A DNA stretch of 47,378 nucleotides from positions 1 to 47,378 of IMG/VR virus record IMGVR_UViG_3300027963_000110; one strand, written 5' to 3'. The stretch is from a virus. Shown piece by piece: positions 34,725-42,904 of this stretch; positions within the stretch are counted from its first letter, which is position 1; each line of letters opens with the position of its first letter. A model generated the notes under the pieces. It did no database searches. It was not told the DNA's origin and was given only the letters and a program-made list of their open reading frames with translations. A program made the translations under genes and the position numbers.

Positions 34725-35158
34725 TATAGAAATTTTAACATCTTAAAAACTGTTTCCAGTTTTATTTGATTATTTTTGTTTTGTAATGTATTTCTCAATC
34801 CTTGATGTAAAGGTTTGGGCCATTTGCCAAATATTACCCAAGCGTAGCCATCGTGTTCTTCATTTAATTTAGGGATAAACTCATTTTTTACCACACACAG
34901 ATAGGTATGATATAAAAAGTTTTCATCATTGCTCACAAACGTTTCTAAAGGTATAGTTTTGGTAATATTTACAGAACCAATTTCTTCACTGATTTCTCTT
35001 TTGAGCGATTCCCAAGGTGTTTCGCTTGCAATATTCTTGCCGCCCACTAATCCCCACACGTTGGATTGTTTGCTTTGAGTTCTGTGTAAAAACAAAAATC
35101 TTTTGGTGTCTAGATTATAGAACAAGGCTCCGCAGCCAATTATTTTCTTATTGGTCAT
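34724..35158 (-). CDS. Nudix hydrolase (GDP-mannose mannosyl hydrolase-like size)
   Basis: 144 aa. A perfect Nudix box runs from Gly40: G-x5-E46-x7-R54-E55-I-S-E58-E59-I-G61, binding Mg and cleaving nucleoside diphosphate-X bonds. The preceding LFLHRTQSK...WGLVGGK is the usual substrate strand. T4-like phages carry Nudix genes with varied substrates, including ADP-ribose and nucleotide sugars. The tight linkage to hldE (one-base overlap) suggests a nucleotide-sugar or sugar-operon role rather than dNTP cleaning. The start is 13 bases after gp15. The substrate cannot be read from the sequence. Confidence 0.8.
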   Translation of the reverse strand: MTNKKIIGCGALFYNLDTKRFLFLHRTQSKQSNVWGLVGGKNIASETPWESLKREISEEIGSVNITKTIPLETFVSNDENFLYHTYLCVVKNEFIPKLNEEHDGYAWVIFGKWPKPLHQGLRNTLQNKNNQIKLETVFKMLKFL

Positions 35159-35171
35159 ACTGATAATTATG

Positions 35172-36632
35172 CTATAGACTTAGGTTCCAGGTTCCTTTGC
35201 GATATTCACCTTCAAAGCTCAATAACCATGCTGTGCCATCCCATTTGTACTGCACACCTGTGTTTAGATTGGTGATGTAGGTAAATTCAACTGCTGAATC
35301 CACAGTGTTAGCATTGGCACTGGCATCAAATAATATGTTCCATTGAGTGCCATTCCATTCTATGATGTCATTGGATTGAGCCACAAAATCACTACTGTTG
35401 GAATTCTTCCATGCATCGGCTCCGTCCACATTACTGTTTGATCCTATGTCATTTAAAATTAATAATCGTAATCCAGAAATTTTTGTTGCTGTGGGATTGA
35501 ATGTGAGTGGATCTATGATGTAATCCACAGTGCCTCTGTTGGTTACTCCATTGATAATTGTATTGGTTGGAATAGTATCAGTGTCCCAATTCACTATCAA
35601 TTGATTTTCATTCAAACTGTTGAGAGCAAACGTTCCTGAAATTGTGGAATCCATATCAGAACGTTCCAAAAGTATTCTACTGATGCCTGCTTGATAAATT
35701 CCTGGATATGCATCCAACACTTTTCTCCAATTGGTTACGCCCACAACTCCTTTGTCCACTATTTGAACTATGCTGTTCATTACCACAATATCCCAATCAC
35801 TGATAGTGGTTGCTGTCACAGAATCAGCATCTGTTCTTACCACTTTGCTGGTATCTTGAGTGCCATCAGCTGTGGTATTGATATCTGATCTAGCAGTGTC
35901 GGTGGGATCATCTGAATATGCTTTGAGTTCAGGCATGCTCATGCCCAAATCAATATTACCTGTTTGTTCGTTAAAAATACTGGTGATAATTTTTGTAATT
36001 ACTCCTAATTTTTTTACTTTGGTTGGTGCACTGATATAGATTGGAGTGGTAAATTGCAGTGTGGCAATGTCTATTTCACTTTCAGTGCCTGTGGGAATTC
36101 CTCTGGAACTAAAAGTTATTCCATTAAGATCTAACACAGTTAAACTGGTCCAATCAATGTAATTGTCAGTGGTTTGAATTTCTAAACTGGGATTGAATAA
36201 CATCAATATTTGTTCTAATATTTGTAATTTTTGATCTGTATTGGTTGACCAAATGTCCACACTCACACCCAAGGTGTAAGGAGTAGGCATTAATCTTTCC
36301 ACAGTAAAATTGGCTCCTTGAATATTCAAATACTCCTCGTTATTTTCATCAAATGCTCTTTCTCTCACATGTATTTTACTTACAAATGTAGCATCAGCTG
36401 TACGGGTACGATCCATTTCCAATGAAGTCACGTATACTGCCATTCTAGGAGCACTGGGAATTTTATTTTCACTGTTGTCTCTAATGATATGTGCCACTTG
36501 TCTAGTGATATCGCCATACATCACTGGTATGGTCTTCAATTGACCTTTGCCATCTTTATAAGAAAAATTACTCATTAATCTCACAATCTGAGTAATATAT
36601 CTGCGTATTTGTCCGTCGTAAAAAAATTCCAT
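35172..36632 (-). CDS. gp15: Tail sheath stabiliser/terminator, T4 gp15-like, C-terminally extended
   Basis: 486 aa. Residues 1-220 match the T4 gp15 pattern: FFYDGQIRRYITQIVRLMSNF, IPVMYGD, APRMAVYVTSLEMD, LMPTPYTLGVSVDIW and a paired LEQILMLFNPSLEI. Gp15 caps the contracted and extended sheath at the neck. T4 gp15 is about 272 residues, so about 200 residues are added here. The added part has IPTNTIINGVTNRGTVDYI-type strands and two W.G..W turns (EWNGTQWNILF, KWDGTAWLLSF), like glycan-binding or decoration modules. The start is 2 bases after the gp14 stop, so the two are co-translated. Confidence 0.75.
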   Translation of the reverse strand: MEFFYDGQIRRYITQIVRLMSNFSYKDGKGQLKTIPVMYGDITRQVAHIIRDNSENKIPSAPRMAVYVTSLEMDRTRTADATFVSKIHVRERAFDENNEEYLNIQGANFTVERLMPTPYTLGVSVDIWSTNTDQKLQILEQILMLFNPSLEIQTTDNYIDWTSLTVLDLNGITFSSRGIPTGTESEIDIATLQFTTPIYISAPTKVKKLGVITKIITSIFNEQTGNIDLGMSMPELKAYSDDPTDTARSDINTTADGTQDTSKVVRTDADSVTATTISDWDIVVMNSIVQIVDKGVVGVTNWRKVLDAYPGIYQAGISRILLERSDMDSTISGTFALNSLNENQLIVNWDTDTIPTNTIINGVTNRGTVDYIIDPLTFNPTATKISGLRLLILNDIGSNSNVDGADAWKNSNSSDFVAQSNDIIEWNGTQWNILFDASANANTVDSAVEFTYITNLNTGVQYKWDGTAWLLSFEGEYRKGTWNLSL

Positions 36633-36634
36633 GT

Positions 36635-37792
36635 TTAATTGTCCGCTTTGGGTTTAAGTGCTTGTGATAAACTTTGTCTTTGTGGGACAGTTTGACCTGC
36701 TACTGTGGTTGTGTTGGTGTTGTTGATAAATCCTGTTTTTTGTGTGTTTCTGGTGTCAGTGTTGGTCAACGTCATACGCACAGCATCTTCCATTTTGATC
36801 CAACGTGTGCTGTCGTATCTAAATAATCTATTGGGTAAAAAATCTGTTCTTAAAAAATAATCACCTTTGGCAGCACCCAAAGGAAATCCTATGCCGTGAC
36901 CAAACACTTCACCGTTGGGCGCAAATCCATCTCCCAATAGATAACCGTCATAACCATTTCTGTCTGGTGTTTGATTGATTCTATCTGCCATTTCATTGGC
37001 AGTGCTGGCATCCAATGTGTTGATATCTGTGGTGACCAATTCAGGCTTGCCTTGTTCATCCACTTGCAAAGTGAATAAATTTTTAGTATTGTATCCACTC
37101 TTGTTTGAGTCTGCTTCTGCTTGTGCCACAACAGCATTGTTAATTTGCATTTCTTTTTCATATGTGCTCAACACATCTCGTAGAGTGTTTTCACTGCCTT
37201 CTTCAGCAGGTAAATCCAGTATTTCTTTGAATTCTTGGCTGTCTACTATTTGTTTAAGTTTTAATCTATATAAATGAGGATACCAAGTGGGTGAAAATCC
37301 TTCTGCTGCTCTGTTTATATCCTGTATCACATAAAATCTTTTCAATGCCACTTTGTAATCATTCAGTGCGTATTGGTCTTTTAAATGTGGTAATTCTATC
37401 ACATCTCCTGACATTAATTTTCTACCAATGGTTTTGACTGAACTGTTGATATGCACAGTTAAAAATATTGTATCATTTTGCAGAAATAATCCAAATTGAC
37501 TCATGTCAAAGTCAATGTCACTCACGTTGTAAATGCCTCTGATCTGATAGATGTTGGGATCGTATTTTCTATCTCTATTTTCTAAAAATAATAGGTCTTG
37601 AATATTGGTTTCTTTCACAGCATTGTATCTGGGCTGTGTGGCTGTGGCATCTTCTTCATCAGGATTCACAGGTCCAAGGTATTTGTGTACAAACACATCA
37701 GTGCCGCCCACTGTGAACATTTCTGCGATTGTTTGATCTAAAAATGTGTAATCTTCGCCCTTTTCTGGCTTGTATAAACTGATTCTTGGCAT
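36635..37792 (-). CDS. gp14: Neck protein, T4 gp14-like
   Basis: 385 aa (T4 gp14 is 256). The core about 80-190 (DFDMSQFGLFLQNDTIFLTV, RKLMSGDVIELPHLKDQYAL, FYVIQDINRAAEGFSPTWYP) matches the gp14 pattern: F..FG...QDE.TL.I, then EGDLIYFP, then a YDPFY-like stretch. Gp14 joins head and tail with gp13. The C-terminal 130 residues are an extension with LFRYDSTRWIKMEDAVRMTL and a Thr/Asn-rich end. It is the first gene of the minus operon. A late element 5 bases before its ATG and no ribosome site suggest leaderless translation. It is divergent from the gp13-like gene, unlike T4, where 13 and 14 run together. Confidence 0.75.
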   Translation of the reverse strand: MPRISLYKPEKGEDYTFLDQTIAEMFTVGGTDVFVHKYLGPVNPDEEDATATQPRYNAVKETNIQDLLFLENRDRKYDPNIYQIRGIYNVSDIDFDMSQFGLFLQNDTIFLTVHINSSVKTIGRKLMSGDVIELPHLKDQYALNDYKVALKRFYVIQDINRAAEGFSPTWYPHLYRLKLKQIVDSQEFKEILDLPAEEGSENTLRDVLSTYEKEMQINNAVVAQAEADSNKSGYNTKNLFTLQVDEQGKPELVTTDINTLDASTANEMADRINQTPDRNGYDGYLLGDGFAPNGEVFGHGIGFPLGAAKGDYFLRTDFLPNRLFRYDSTRWIKMEDAVRMTLTNTDTRNTQKTGFINNTNTTTVAGQTVPQRQSLSQALKPKADN

Positions 37793-37797
37793 GTGTA

Positions 37798-37805
37798 TAT
37801 TTATT
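37798..37805 (-). promoter_or_regulatory. T4-type late promoter element (AATAAATA, minus), predicts leaderless mRNA
   Basis: On the minus strand it reads AATAAATA and is followed by TACAC, then the gp14 ATG at 37792: exactly 5 bases. It would drive gp14, gp15, Nudix, hldE, hldD and cupin. Confidence 0.55.
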
Positions 37806-37820
37806 CATGCTGTGTCTGGT

Positions 37821-37828
37821 GCTAAATA
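37821..37828 (+). promoter_or_regulatory. T4-type late promoter element (GCTAAATA)
   Basis: Divergent from the minus element at 37798. Lies 18 nt before the gp13-like ATG at 37847, with an AGGAAC ribosome site. Confidence 0.45.
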
Positions 37829-37846
37829 TGTTATAGGAACCTATTG

Positions 37847-38605
37847 ATGAGCGAACTACAAACACAAAGACAAGAAATATACAGTTTTGCTAAAGACATG
37901 CTGGGTGGGGGCATGGTTGAGGTTGAACTGGATCCCAATCACTATGAAACAGCACTAACCAGAGCTTTGGGTAGATATCGTCAAAGATCCGACAATTCAG
38001 TGGAGGAAAGTTATTTGTTTTTGACCACAGTGTTGGATCAAAACAGTTATACCTTGCCCAACGAAGTGATGGAAATTAGACAGATTTTTAGAAGAAGTGT
38101 TGGTTCAAGAAGTGGTGGCGGAGATGGTGGCACAGTGTTTGAACCATTCAATTTGGCCTACACCAACACCTATCTATTGGCCAGTTCCAACATGGGTGGT
38201 TTGGCCACTTACAACATGTTTTCTCAGTATCAGGAAATGGTGGGTAGAATGTTTGGTTCTTTCATAGAATTCAAATGGAACTCAGTGACCAAAGTTTTAA
38301 CGTTATTACAAAGACCCCGAGCAGAAGAAACATTGATGTTGTTTGCTTACAATTACAGACCCGAAAGCCAACTGTTGACCGATTACAAATCTAGAGAATG
38401 GATCAAAAGTTACACATTGGCCAATTGCAAATACATGTTGGGTGAAGCCAGATCCAAATTCAACACTGTGGCAGGACCACAGGGTGGAACCACACTGAAT
38501 GGTGACACTTTAAAAGCCGAAGCTCAAGCTGAAATGGATAGATTGGATGCTGAATTGGCCACACAAATGGCTGGTGGCGTGGGCTATCATTTCACAATCG
38601 GTTAA
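37847..38605 (+). CDS. gp13: Neck protein, T4 gp13-like
   Basis: 252 aa from the ATG at 37847 (a TTG at 37844 is also in frame, but the ATG has AGGAAC about 9 bases upstream). The pattern is LDPNHYETALTRALGRYRQRS, LPNEVMEIRQIFRR, FIEFKWNS, LFAYNYRPE, REWIKSYTLANCKYMLGEAR, then GPQGGTTLNGDTLKAEAQAEMDRL. The helical C-terminus with a GG..L.GD.L..EA..E...L signature fits gp13, which binds the portal side of the neck with gp14. A Gly-rich loop (SRSGGGDGG) is notable. Homologues in marine phages are often just labelled structural protein, so the gp13 name is less certain than the virion role. Confidence 0.7.
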   Translation: MSELQTQRQEIYSFAKDMLGGGMVEVELDPNHYETALTRALGRYRQRSDNSVEESYLFLTTVLDQNSYTLPNEVMEIRQIFRRSVGSRSGGGDGGTVFEPFNLAYTNTYLLASSNMGGLATYNMFSQYQEMVGRMFGSFIEFKWNSVTKVLTLLQRPRAEETLMLFAYNYRPESQLLTDYKSREWIKSYTLANCKYMLGEARSKFNTVAGPQGGTTLNGDTLKAEAQAEMDRLDAELATQMAGGVGYHFTIG

Positions 38606-38612
38606 TATTTCA

Positions 38613-38641
38613 TTGACATTATTATAAATTTAAAGTACAAT
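38613..38641 (+). promoter_or_regulatory. Consensus sigma70-like promoter before dNMP kinase
   Basis: TTGACA (38613-38618, 6 of 6), 17-base spacer, TACAAT (38636-38641, 5 of 6). It is the best host-type promoter noticed in the window and implies early expression of gp1. A late-like TATAAATT lies inside the spacer (38623-38630). Confidence 0.65.
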
Positions 38642-38652
38642 AGTGCTTTAAT

Positions 38653-39246
38653 ATGATTATCGGAATTTGCGGATTAATAGGCAGTGGCAAAGACACCATT
38701 GCTGATTGCTTGGTGGAACAACACAATTTTCAAAAAATATCTTTTGCTGACAAACTCAAAGATGCTGTGGCTCAGATGTTCGATTGGGACAGACAATTGC
38801 TGGATGGCAAAACTGATGAAAGCAGAGCTTGGAGAGAACAGCCTGATGCTTATTGGAGCAAAGAAGTAGGCAGCACGATCACTCCTAGATTGGCTCTACA
38901 AAAGTTTGGTACAGAATGCATGCGTAATGGATTTTATGATGGCATATGGGTCAGTTTGACCAAGAAAAAAATTATAGAAAATCCTCAGATCAACTGGGTT
39001 ATTCCAGATGTGCGTTTTGTGAATGAAGCTGACATGATCAAAAGTGTTGGTGGAAAAGTTTGGTGGGTTAAAAGAGGCACATTGCCACTGTGGTTTAAAA
39101 TATATCAAGATGTGGGCATAGAACCCAAAGACATACATGCCAGTGAATGGGCGTGGGCTAGATTTGCATTTGATGCTGAACTAAACAACAATAGCACCAT
39201 AGAAGCTCTTAGAAGTCAGGTACAAGGTCTCCTTGCACCCATTTGA
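38653..39246 (+). CDS. gp1: Deoxynucleoside monophosphate kinase, T4 gp1-like
   Basis: 197 aa. Walker A GLIGSGKDT (G7-T15) opens the protein, followed by FQKISFADKLKDAVAQMF, the lid-like RAWREQPDAYWSKEVG, TPRLALQKFGTECMR, and WVIPDVRFVNEADMIKSVGG (Walker B-like VIPDVRF). These match T4 gp1, which phosphorylates dNMPs to dNDPs for phage DNA synthesis in the cytoplasm. Here it has its own sigma70-like promoter although it lies between structural genes, as in T4, where gene 1 is also among morphogenesis genes. Its 3' end overlaps the antisense HNH gene by 38 bases. Confidence 0.85.
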   Translation: MIIGICGLIGSGKDTIADCLVEQHNFQKISFADKLKDAVAQMFDWDRQLLDGKTDESRAWREQPDAYWSKEVGSTITPRLALQKFGTECMRNGFYDGIWVSLTKKKIIENPQINWVIPDVRFVNEADMIKSVGGKVWWVKRGTLPLWFKIYQDVGIEPKDIHASEWAWARFAFDAELNNNSTIEALRSQVQGLLAPI

Positions 39247-39658
39247 TACCTTGTGATTGCAGCACTCGCTGACAGTTGGCACACACTGTTTTAAGATTGT
39301 TAAATCTACAGTTATTAAGATTGCCATCCACATGAAACACATTAAACTGCTGAGCATGTTTGCTTTTGTGTGAACACTTATCACACTCGTTTTTTTTCAC
39401 ATAGCCCGACTGCTGCCATTTGGGCATGCCCATGGATCTGCCTTTGTAACGCACACACTGCTCGCACTGAGATCTATAGAATACCTTGTTTGCTTTGTGA
39501 TAATTCACAGCACAGGGGCGTTGTTTGCAGGCTTTGCACAAAGGTCGCATACAGTATTTAGCTGCCCTTTTTTGGCCCTTTTTGTTGGGATTAATGAGGT
39601 GTATTTTTGAGCTATCTGAATAAATATATTCAAATAAGTCATAGATAGGAGAAAACAA
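39209..39658 (-). CDS. HNH endonuclease with Cys clusters (free-standing homing type)
   Basis: 149 aa in the longest form, which begins with TTG at 39658. The next ATG would be residue 37 and would lose a cysteine, so the true start is uncertain. Zinc-type clusters are C36-x4-C-x2-C-x4-C and C..C near 70, then CDKC. The HNH core is FHVDGNLNNCRFNNLKTVCANC: His, Asp, then N...N and the closing CxxC. Such nucleases cut DNA at specific sites and insert between genes of T4-like phages. It is antisense to its neighbours, converging on gp1 (38-base overlap) and covering the tail sheath leader and late promoter. Mobility is inferred from the family. Confidence 0.75.
   Translation of the reverse strand: MFSPIYDLFEYIYSDSSKIHLINPNKKGQKRAAKYCMRPLCKACKQRPCAVNYHKANKVFYRSQCEQCVRYKGRSMGMPKWQQSGYVKKNECDKCSHKSKHAQQFNVFHVDGNLNNCRFNNLKTVCANCQRVLQSQGIKWVQGDLVPDF
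39619..39626 (+). promoter_or_regulatory. T4-type late promoter element (AATAAATA) of tail sheath
   Basis: Lies 33 nt before the sheath ATG at 39660, with an AGGAGA ribosome site at 39647-39652. Confidence 0.6.
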
Positions 39659-39659
39659 T

Positions 39660-42600
39660 ATGGCACTAGTATCACCGGGCGTACAAGTTACAGTAATAGA
39701 CGAAAGTTTTTATACACCAGCGGAACCAGGTACGGTTCCAATGATCTTTATTGCCACTGCTCAGGACAAAGCCAATTCAGCAGGCACAGGCACAGCAGAA
39801 GGCACAAGAGCAGCCAATGCTGGTAAACCTTATCTTGTAACTTCTCAAAGAGATTTGAGTGACACATTTGGTGATGCAATTTTCTACACAGATTCAAACA
39901 ACAATCCAATTCACGGTGGTGAATTAAATGAGTACGGTTTACAAGCAGCATATTCTTTCCTAGGAGTGAGCAACAGAGCTTACGTGGTAAGAGCTAACGT
40001 AGATTTAGATCAACTTCAAGCATCAGCTGATGCACCAGCCGGAACTCCAGCAGCTGGCACATATTGGTTTGACACAGCTAATAGTTTGTTTGGTATATTT
40101 GAATGGAATTCTAATCCTGTGACTTCTACAGGAGGTCAAACATTTACTAATAAAGTTCCAACTGTGATCACAGATGTTGAACAATTAGTGGGTGAAACAG
40201 CAGGCAATGCTCCCAAAGGCGCAGTGGGCCAAATTGGAGATTATGCTATCAATGCCACCACAACTTTCAATGATTTATACTACAAAAATTATCTAGGCAC
40301 TTGGGTTCAAGTAGGATCAACTGCTTGGAAAGCCAGTCAGCCAACAGTAATAGGATCTAATCAAAACGTATTATCTACATCAGGTACTTTTACTATCAAT
40401 GGAACACCTATCACAGGAACTTCATACACTCAAGTAATTTCTAATATCAACTCAGCAAATATCGTTGGAGTCACAGCAGCCAGTATCGGCACTGCAGTGG
40501 CAATCTTTTCAACCACAAGCAATATTATTTTAGCTTCAGTTTCTGGAACTTTATTAGCAGACTTAGGATTTACAGCAGGCACAAAATACATTCCTTCAGT
40601 AGTGGTTCAACCTCACACACAAATCCCTGCGTTTAAATCTACAGATGCTAATCCAAGACCAACTGGATCTTTATGGATTAAAATTACTACTCCAAATCTT
40701 GGTGCTAGATTTAAAATTAAAAAATTCAATGGTGTGACCAATTTATTTGAAGACATTTCTGCTCCAATTTACAACAGCAATGAATCTGCACTGTACAACA
40801 TTGACAGAGCGGGTGGTGGAGCAAATATTGCTGTGGGATCACTTTATGTGAATTCCAACAATGGCAGTGATGAAGTTGATTTCATAATTCAAAGAAAAGA
40901 AAATACTGGAGCAACCATTATTAAATCCAGTGCAATCACCACTCAGTGTGTGTCTGGCACATACAGTGTGACCATGCAAGAATCAAAAATCAATCAAGAA
41001 GCATTGGGATCTAGCACAACTTTTTCTATCACAACAGTGGGACAATCTGGTGATGCTGATACAATTGCTAATGCAATCAATGCTCAAGGGTTTGTTAACA
41101 TTGAAGCCAGTGTGGACACTTTGAACAGAGTTGTGATATCACACAATATCGGCGGAGATATTAAAATTACTGATACTGGTGATTTACTTACTTTGGCAGG
41201 ATTCATAGCAGATTCTACAACCAATCTATACAACGATGATGCCACTGATGGATCAACCAATCCAGTGGTATTGAGAGCCAGCAATTGGAAAACATTATCT
41301 TACACAGCTGACAGCAATGCTCCAACCAGTTTGACTGCAGATGGTCAATTATGGTACAATTCAATTGTGGACGAAGCAGATATCATGTATCACAATGGAA
41401 CCACATGGAAGGGTTACAAAGATGCAGCAGCATTTCCAAATTCTAGTCCACTAGGACCTATCGTGTCAGCTACTAAACCAACAGTACAATCTGATGAGAC
41501 ACCGTTAGTGACTGGTGATTTATGGATTGATACCAGCGATATTGAAAACTATCCTCAGATTTACAGATACAACTCAGCAACTGTTACATGGACTTTGATT
41601 GACAATTCAGATCAAACCACAGAAGATGGTATCATATTTGCTGATGCACGTTACAACACTTCAGGAGCCAACAGCGACACACCAGGCACCATAGAAGCGT
41701 TATTAACTTCTAACTTTGTTGATTTTGATGCTCCAGATCCAACATTGTATCCAAAAGGCATGTTGTTGTTCAACACACGCAGAAGTGGATTCAACGTTAA
41801 AAAATTTGTGAGAAATTATGTTGATCTTACTGATCAAAATACAAGATTCAGTGATGAAAACATGACTGCATACTATCCTCATAGATGGGTTTTAGAATCT
41901 GGCAATCAAACCAACGGTGCTGGTAGCTTTGGTAGAAAAGCACAGAGAAAAGTTGTTATCCAAGCATTACAAGCATTGGTCAACAACAATGATGCCATCA
42001 GAGATGATGCTTCTAGAATATTCAACTTGATAGCATGTCCTGGTTATTCAGAATTGATCGGCGAAATGATTTCATTAAACTATGACAGAGGTTTAAGTGC
42101 TTTTGTTGTAGGAGATTCTCCATTTAGATTGACTCCAGATGCCACTTCATTAAACGAATGGGCAACCAACGTGAATCTAGCAGTGCAAGACAGTGACGAA
42201 GGTCTAGTTTCATTTGATGAATACATGGGCGTATTTTATCCATCAGGATTCACCAGTGATAACTTTGGCAACGACATTGTGGTGCCAGCCAGTCATATGA
42301 TATTGAGAACTATTGCATTGAGTGACCAAGTTTCTTATCCATGGTTTGCTCCAGCAGGCACAAGACGTGGTGGCATAACAAACGCATCAAGTGTGGGTTA
42401 CATCACATCAGAAGGTGAATTTGAGAGCATAGCATTGAACGAAGGTCAAAGAGACACATTGTATACTTCTAATGTGAACCCAATCACTTTCATCACAGGT
42501 GCTGGTTTAGTCAACTATGGTCAAAAAACCAGAGCAAGAAATGCTTCAGCACTGGACAGAATCAACGTTGCTAGATTGGTTATCTACTTAAGAAGTCAAT

Positions 42601-42872
42601 TGAACAGATTGGCCAAACCATATGTGTTTGAACCCAATGACAAAATTACTAGAGACGAAATTAAACAGCAAGCAGAAGGTCTACTGCTAGAGCTAGTGGG
42701 ACAAAGAGCACTATACGACTTTATCGTGGTGTGCGATGAATCCAACAATACTCCAGCCAGAATAGATCGTAATGAATTGTACTTGGACATAGCAATTGAA
42801 CCAGTTAAAGCAGTTGAGTTCATTTACATACCGTTGCGTTTGAAAAACACAGGAGAAATAAGCGGTTTATAA
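39660..42872 (+). CDS. gp18: Tail sheath protein, T4 gp18-like, oversized
   Basis: 1070 aa, against 659 in T4. The N-terminus (ALVSPGVQVTVIDESFYTP, PMIFIATAQDKAN, DTFGDAIFY, YGLQAAYSFLGVSNRAYVVRA) and the C-terminal core from about 763 (RKVVIQALQALVNNNDAIRDD, FNLIACPGY, then the 1010-1070 helix-strand end EFIYIPLRLKNTGEI) are standard contractile-sheath parts. Between about 120 and 690 a large insertion is present. It holds two segments resembling flagellar hook-IN motifs (about 242-312, TFTINGTPITG...INSANIVGVTA; about 454-520, TIANAINAQGFVNIEASVD) and several W..G.W turns. The insertion probably faces outward on the sheath. Late promoter and AGGAGA site support the start. Confidence 0.9.
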   Translation: MALVSPGVQVTVIDESFYTPAEPGTVPMIFIATAQDKANSAGTGTAEGTRAANAGKPYLVTSQRDLSDTFGDAIFYTDSNNNPIHGGELNEYGLQAAYSFLGVSNRAYVVRANVDLDQLQASADAPAGTPAAGTYWFDTANSLFGIFEWNSNPVTSTGGQTFTNKVPTVITDVEQLVGETAGNAPKGAVGQIGDYAINATTTFNDLYYKNYLGTWVQVGSTAWKASQPTVIGSNQNVLSTSGTFTINGTPITGTSYTQVISNINSANIVGVTAASIGTAVAIFSTTSNIILASVSGTLLADLGFTAGTKYIPSVVVQPHTQIPAFKSTDANPRPTGSLWIKITTPNLGARFKIKKFNGVTNLFEDISAPIYNSNESALYNIDRAGGGANIAVGSLYVNSNNGSDEVDFIIQRKENTGATIIKSSAITTQCVSGTYSVTMQESKINQEALGSSTTFSITTVGQSGDADTIANAINAQGFVNIEASVDTLNRVVISHNIGGDIKITDTGDLLTLAGFIADSTTNLYNDDATDGSTNPVVLRASNWKTLSYTADSNAPTSLTADGQLWYNSIVDEADIMYHNGTTWKGYKDAAAFPNSSPLGPIVSATKPTVQSDETPLVTGDLWIDTSDIENYPQIYRYNSATVTWTLIDNSDQTTEDGIIFADARYNTSGANSDTPGTIEALLTSNFVDFDAPDPTLYPKGMLLFNTRRSGFNVKKFVRNYVDLTDQNTRFSDENMTAYYPHRWVLESGNQTNGAGSFGRKAQRKVVIQALQALVNNNDAIRDDASRIFNLIACPGYSELIGEMISLNYDRGLSAFVVGDSPFRLTPDATSLNEWATNVNLAVQDSDEGLVSFDEYMGVFYPSGFTSDNFGNDIVVPASHMILRTIALSDQVSYPWFAPAGTRRGGITNASSVGYITSEGEFESIALNEGQRDTLYTSNVNPITFITGAGLVNYGQKTRARNASALDRINVARLVIYLRSQLNRLAKPYVFEPNDKITRDEIKQQAEGLLLELVGQRALYDFIVVCDESNNTPARIDRNELYLDIAIEPVKAVEFIYIPLRLKNTGEISGL

Positions 42873-42878
42873 TAACTT

Positions 42879-42886
42879 TATAAATA
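42879..42886 (+). promoter_or_regulatory. T4 late promoter, exact consensus TATAAATA, before tail tube
   Basis: Exact TATAAATA, 18 nt before the ATG at 42905, with AGGAGA at 42895-42900. The only perfect T4 late consensus found in front of a gene here. Confidence 0.75.
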
Positions 42887-42904
42887 CTAGCAATAGGAGA
42901 AACA

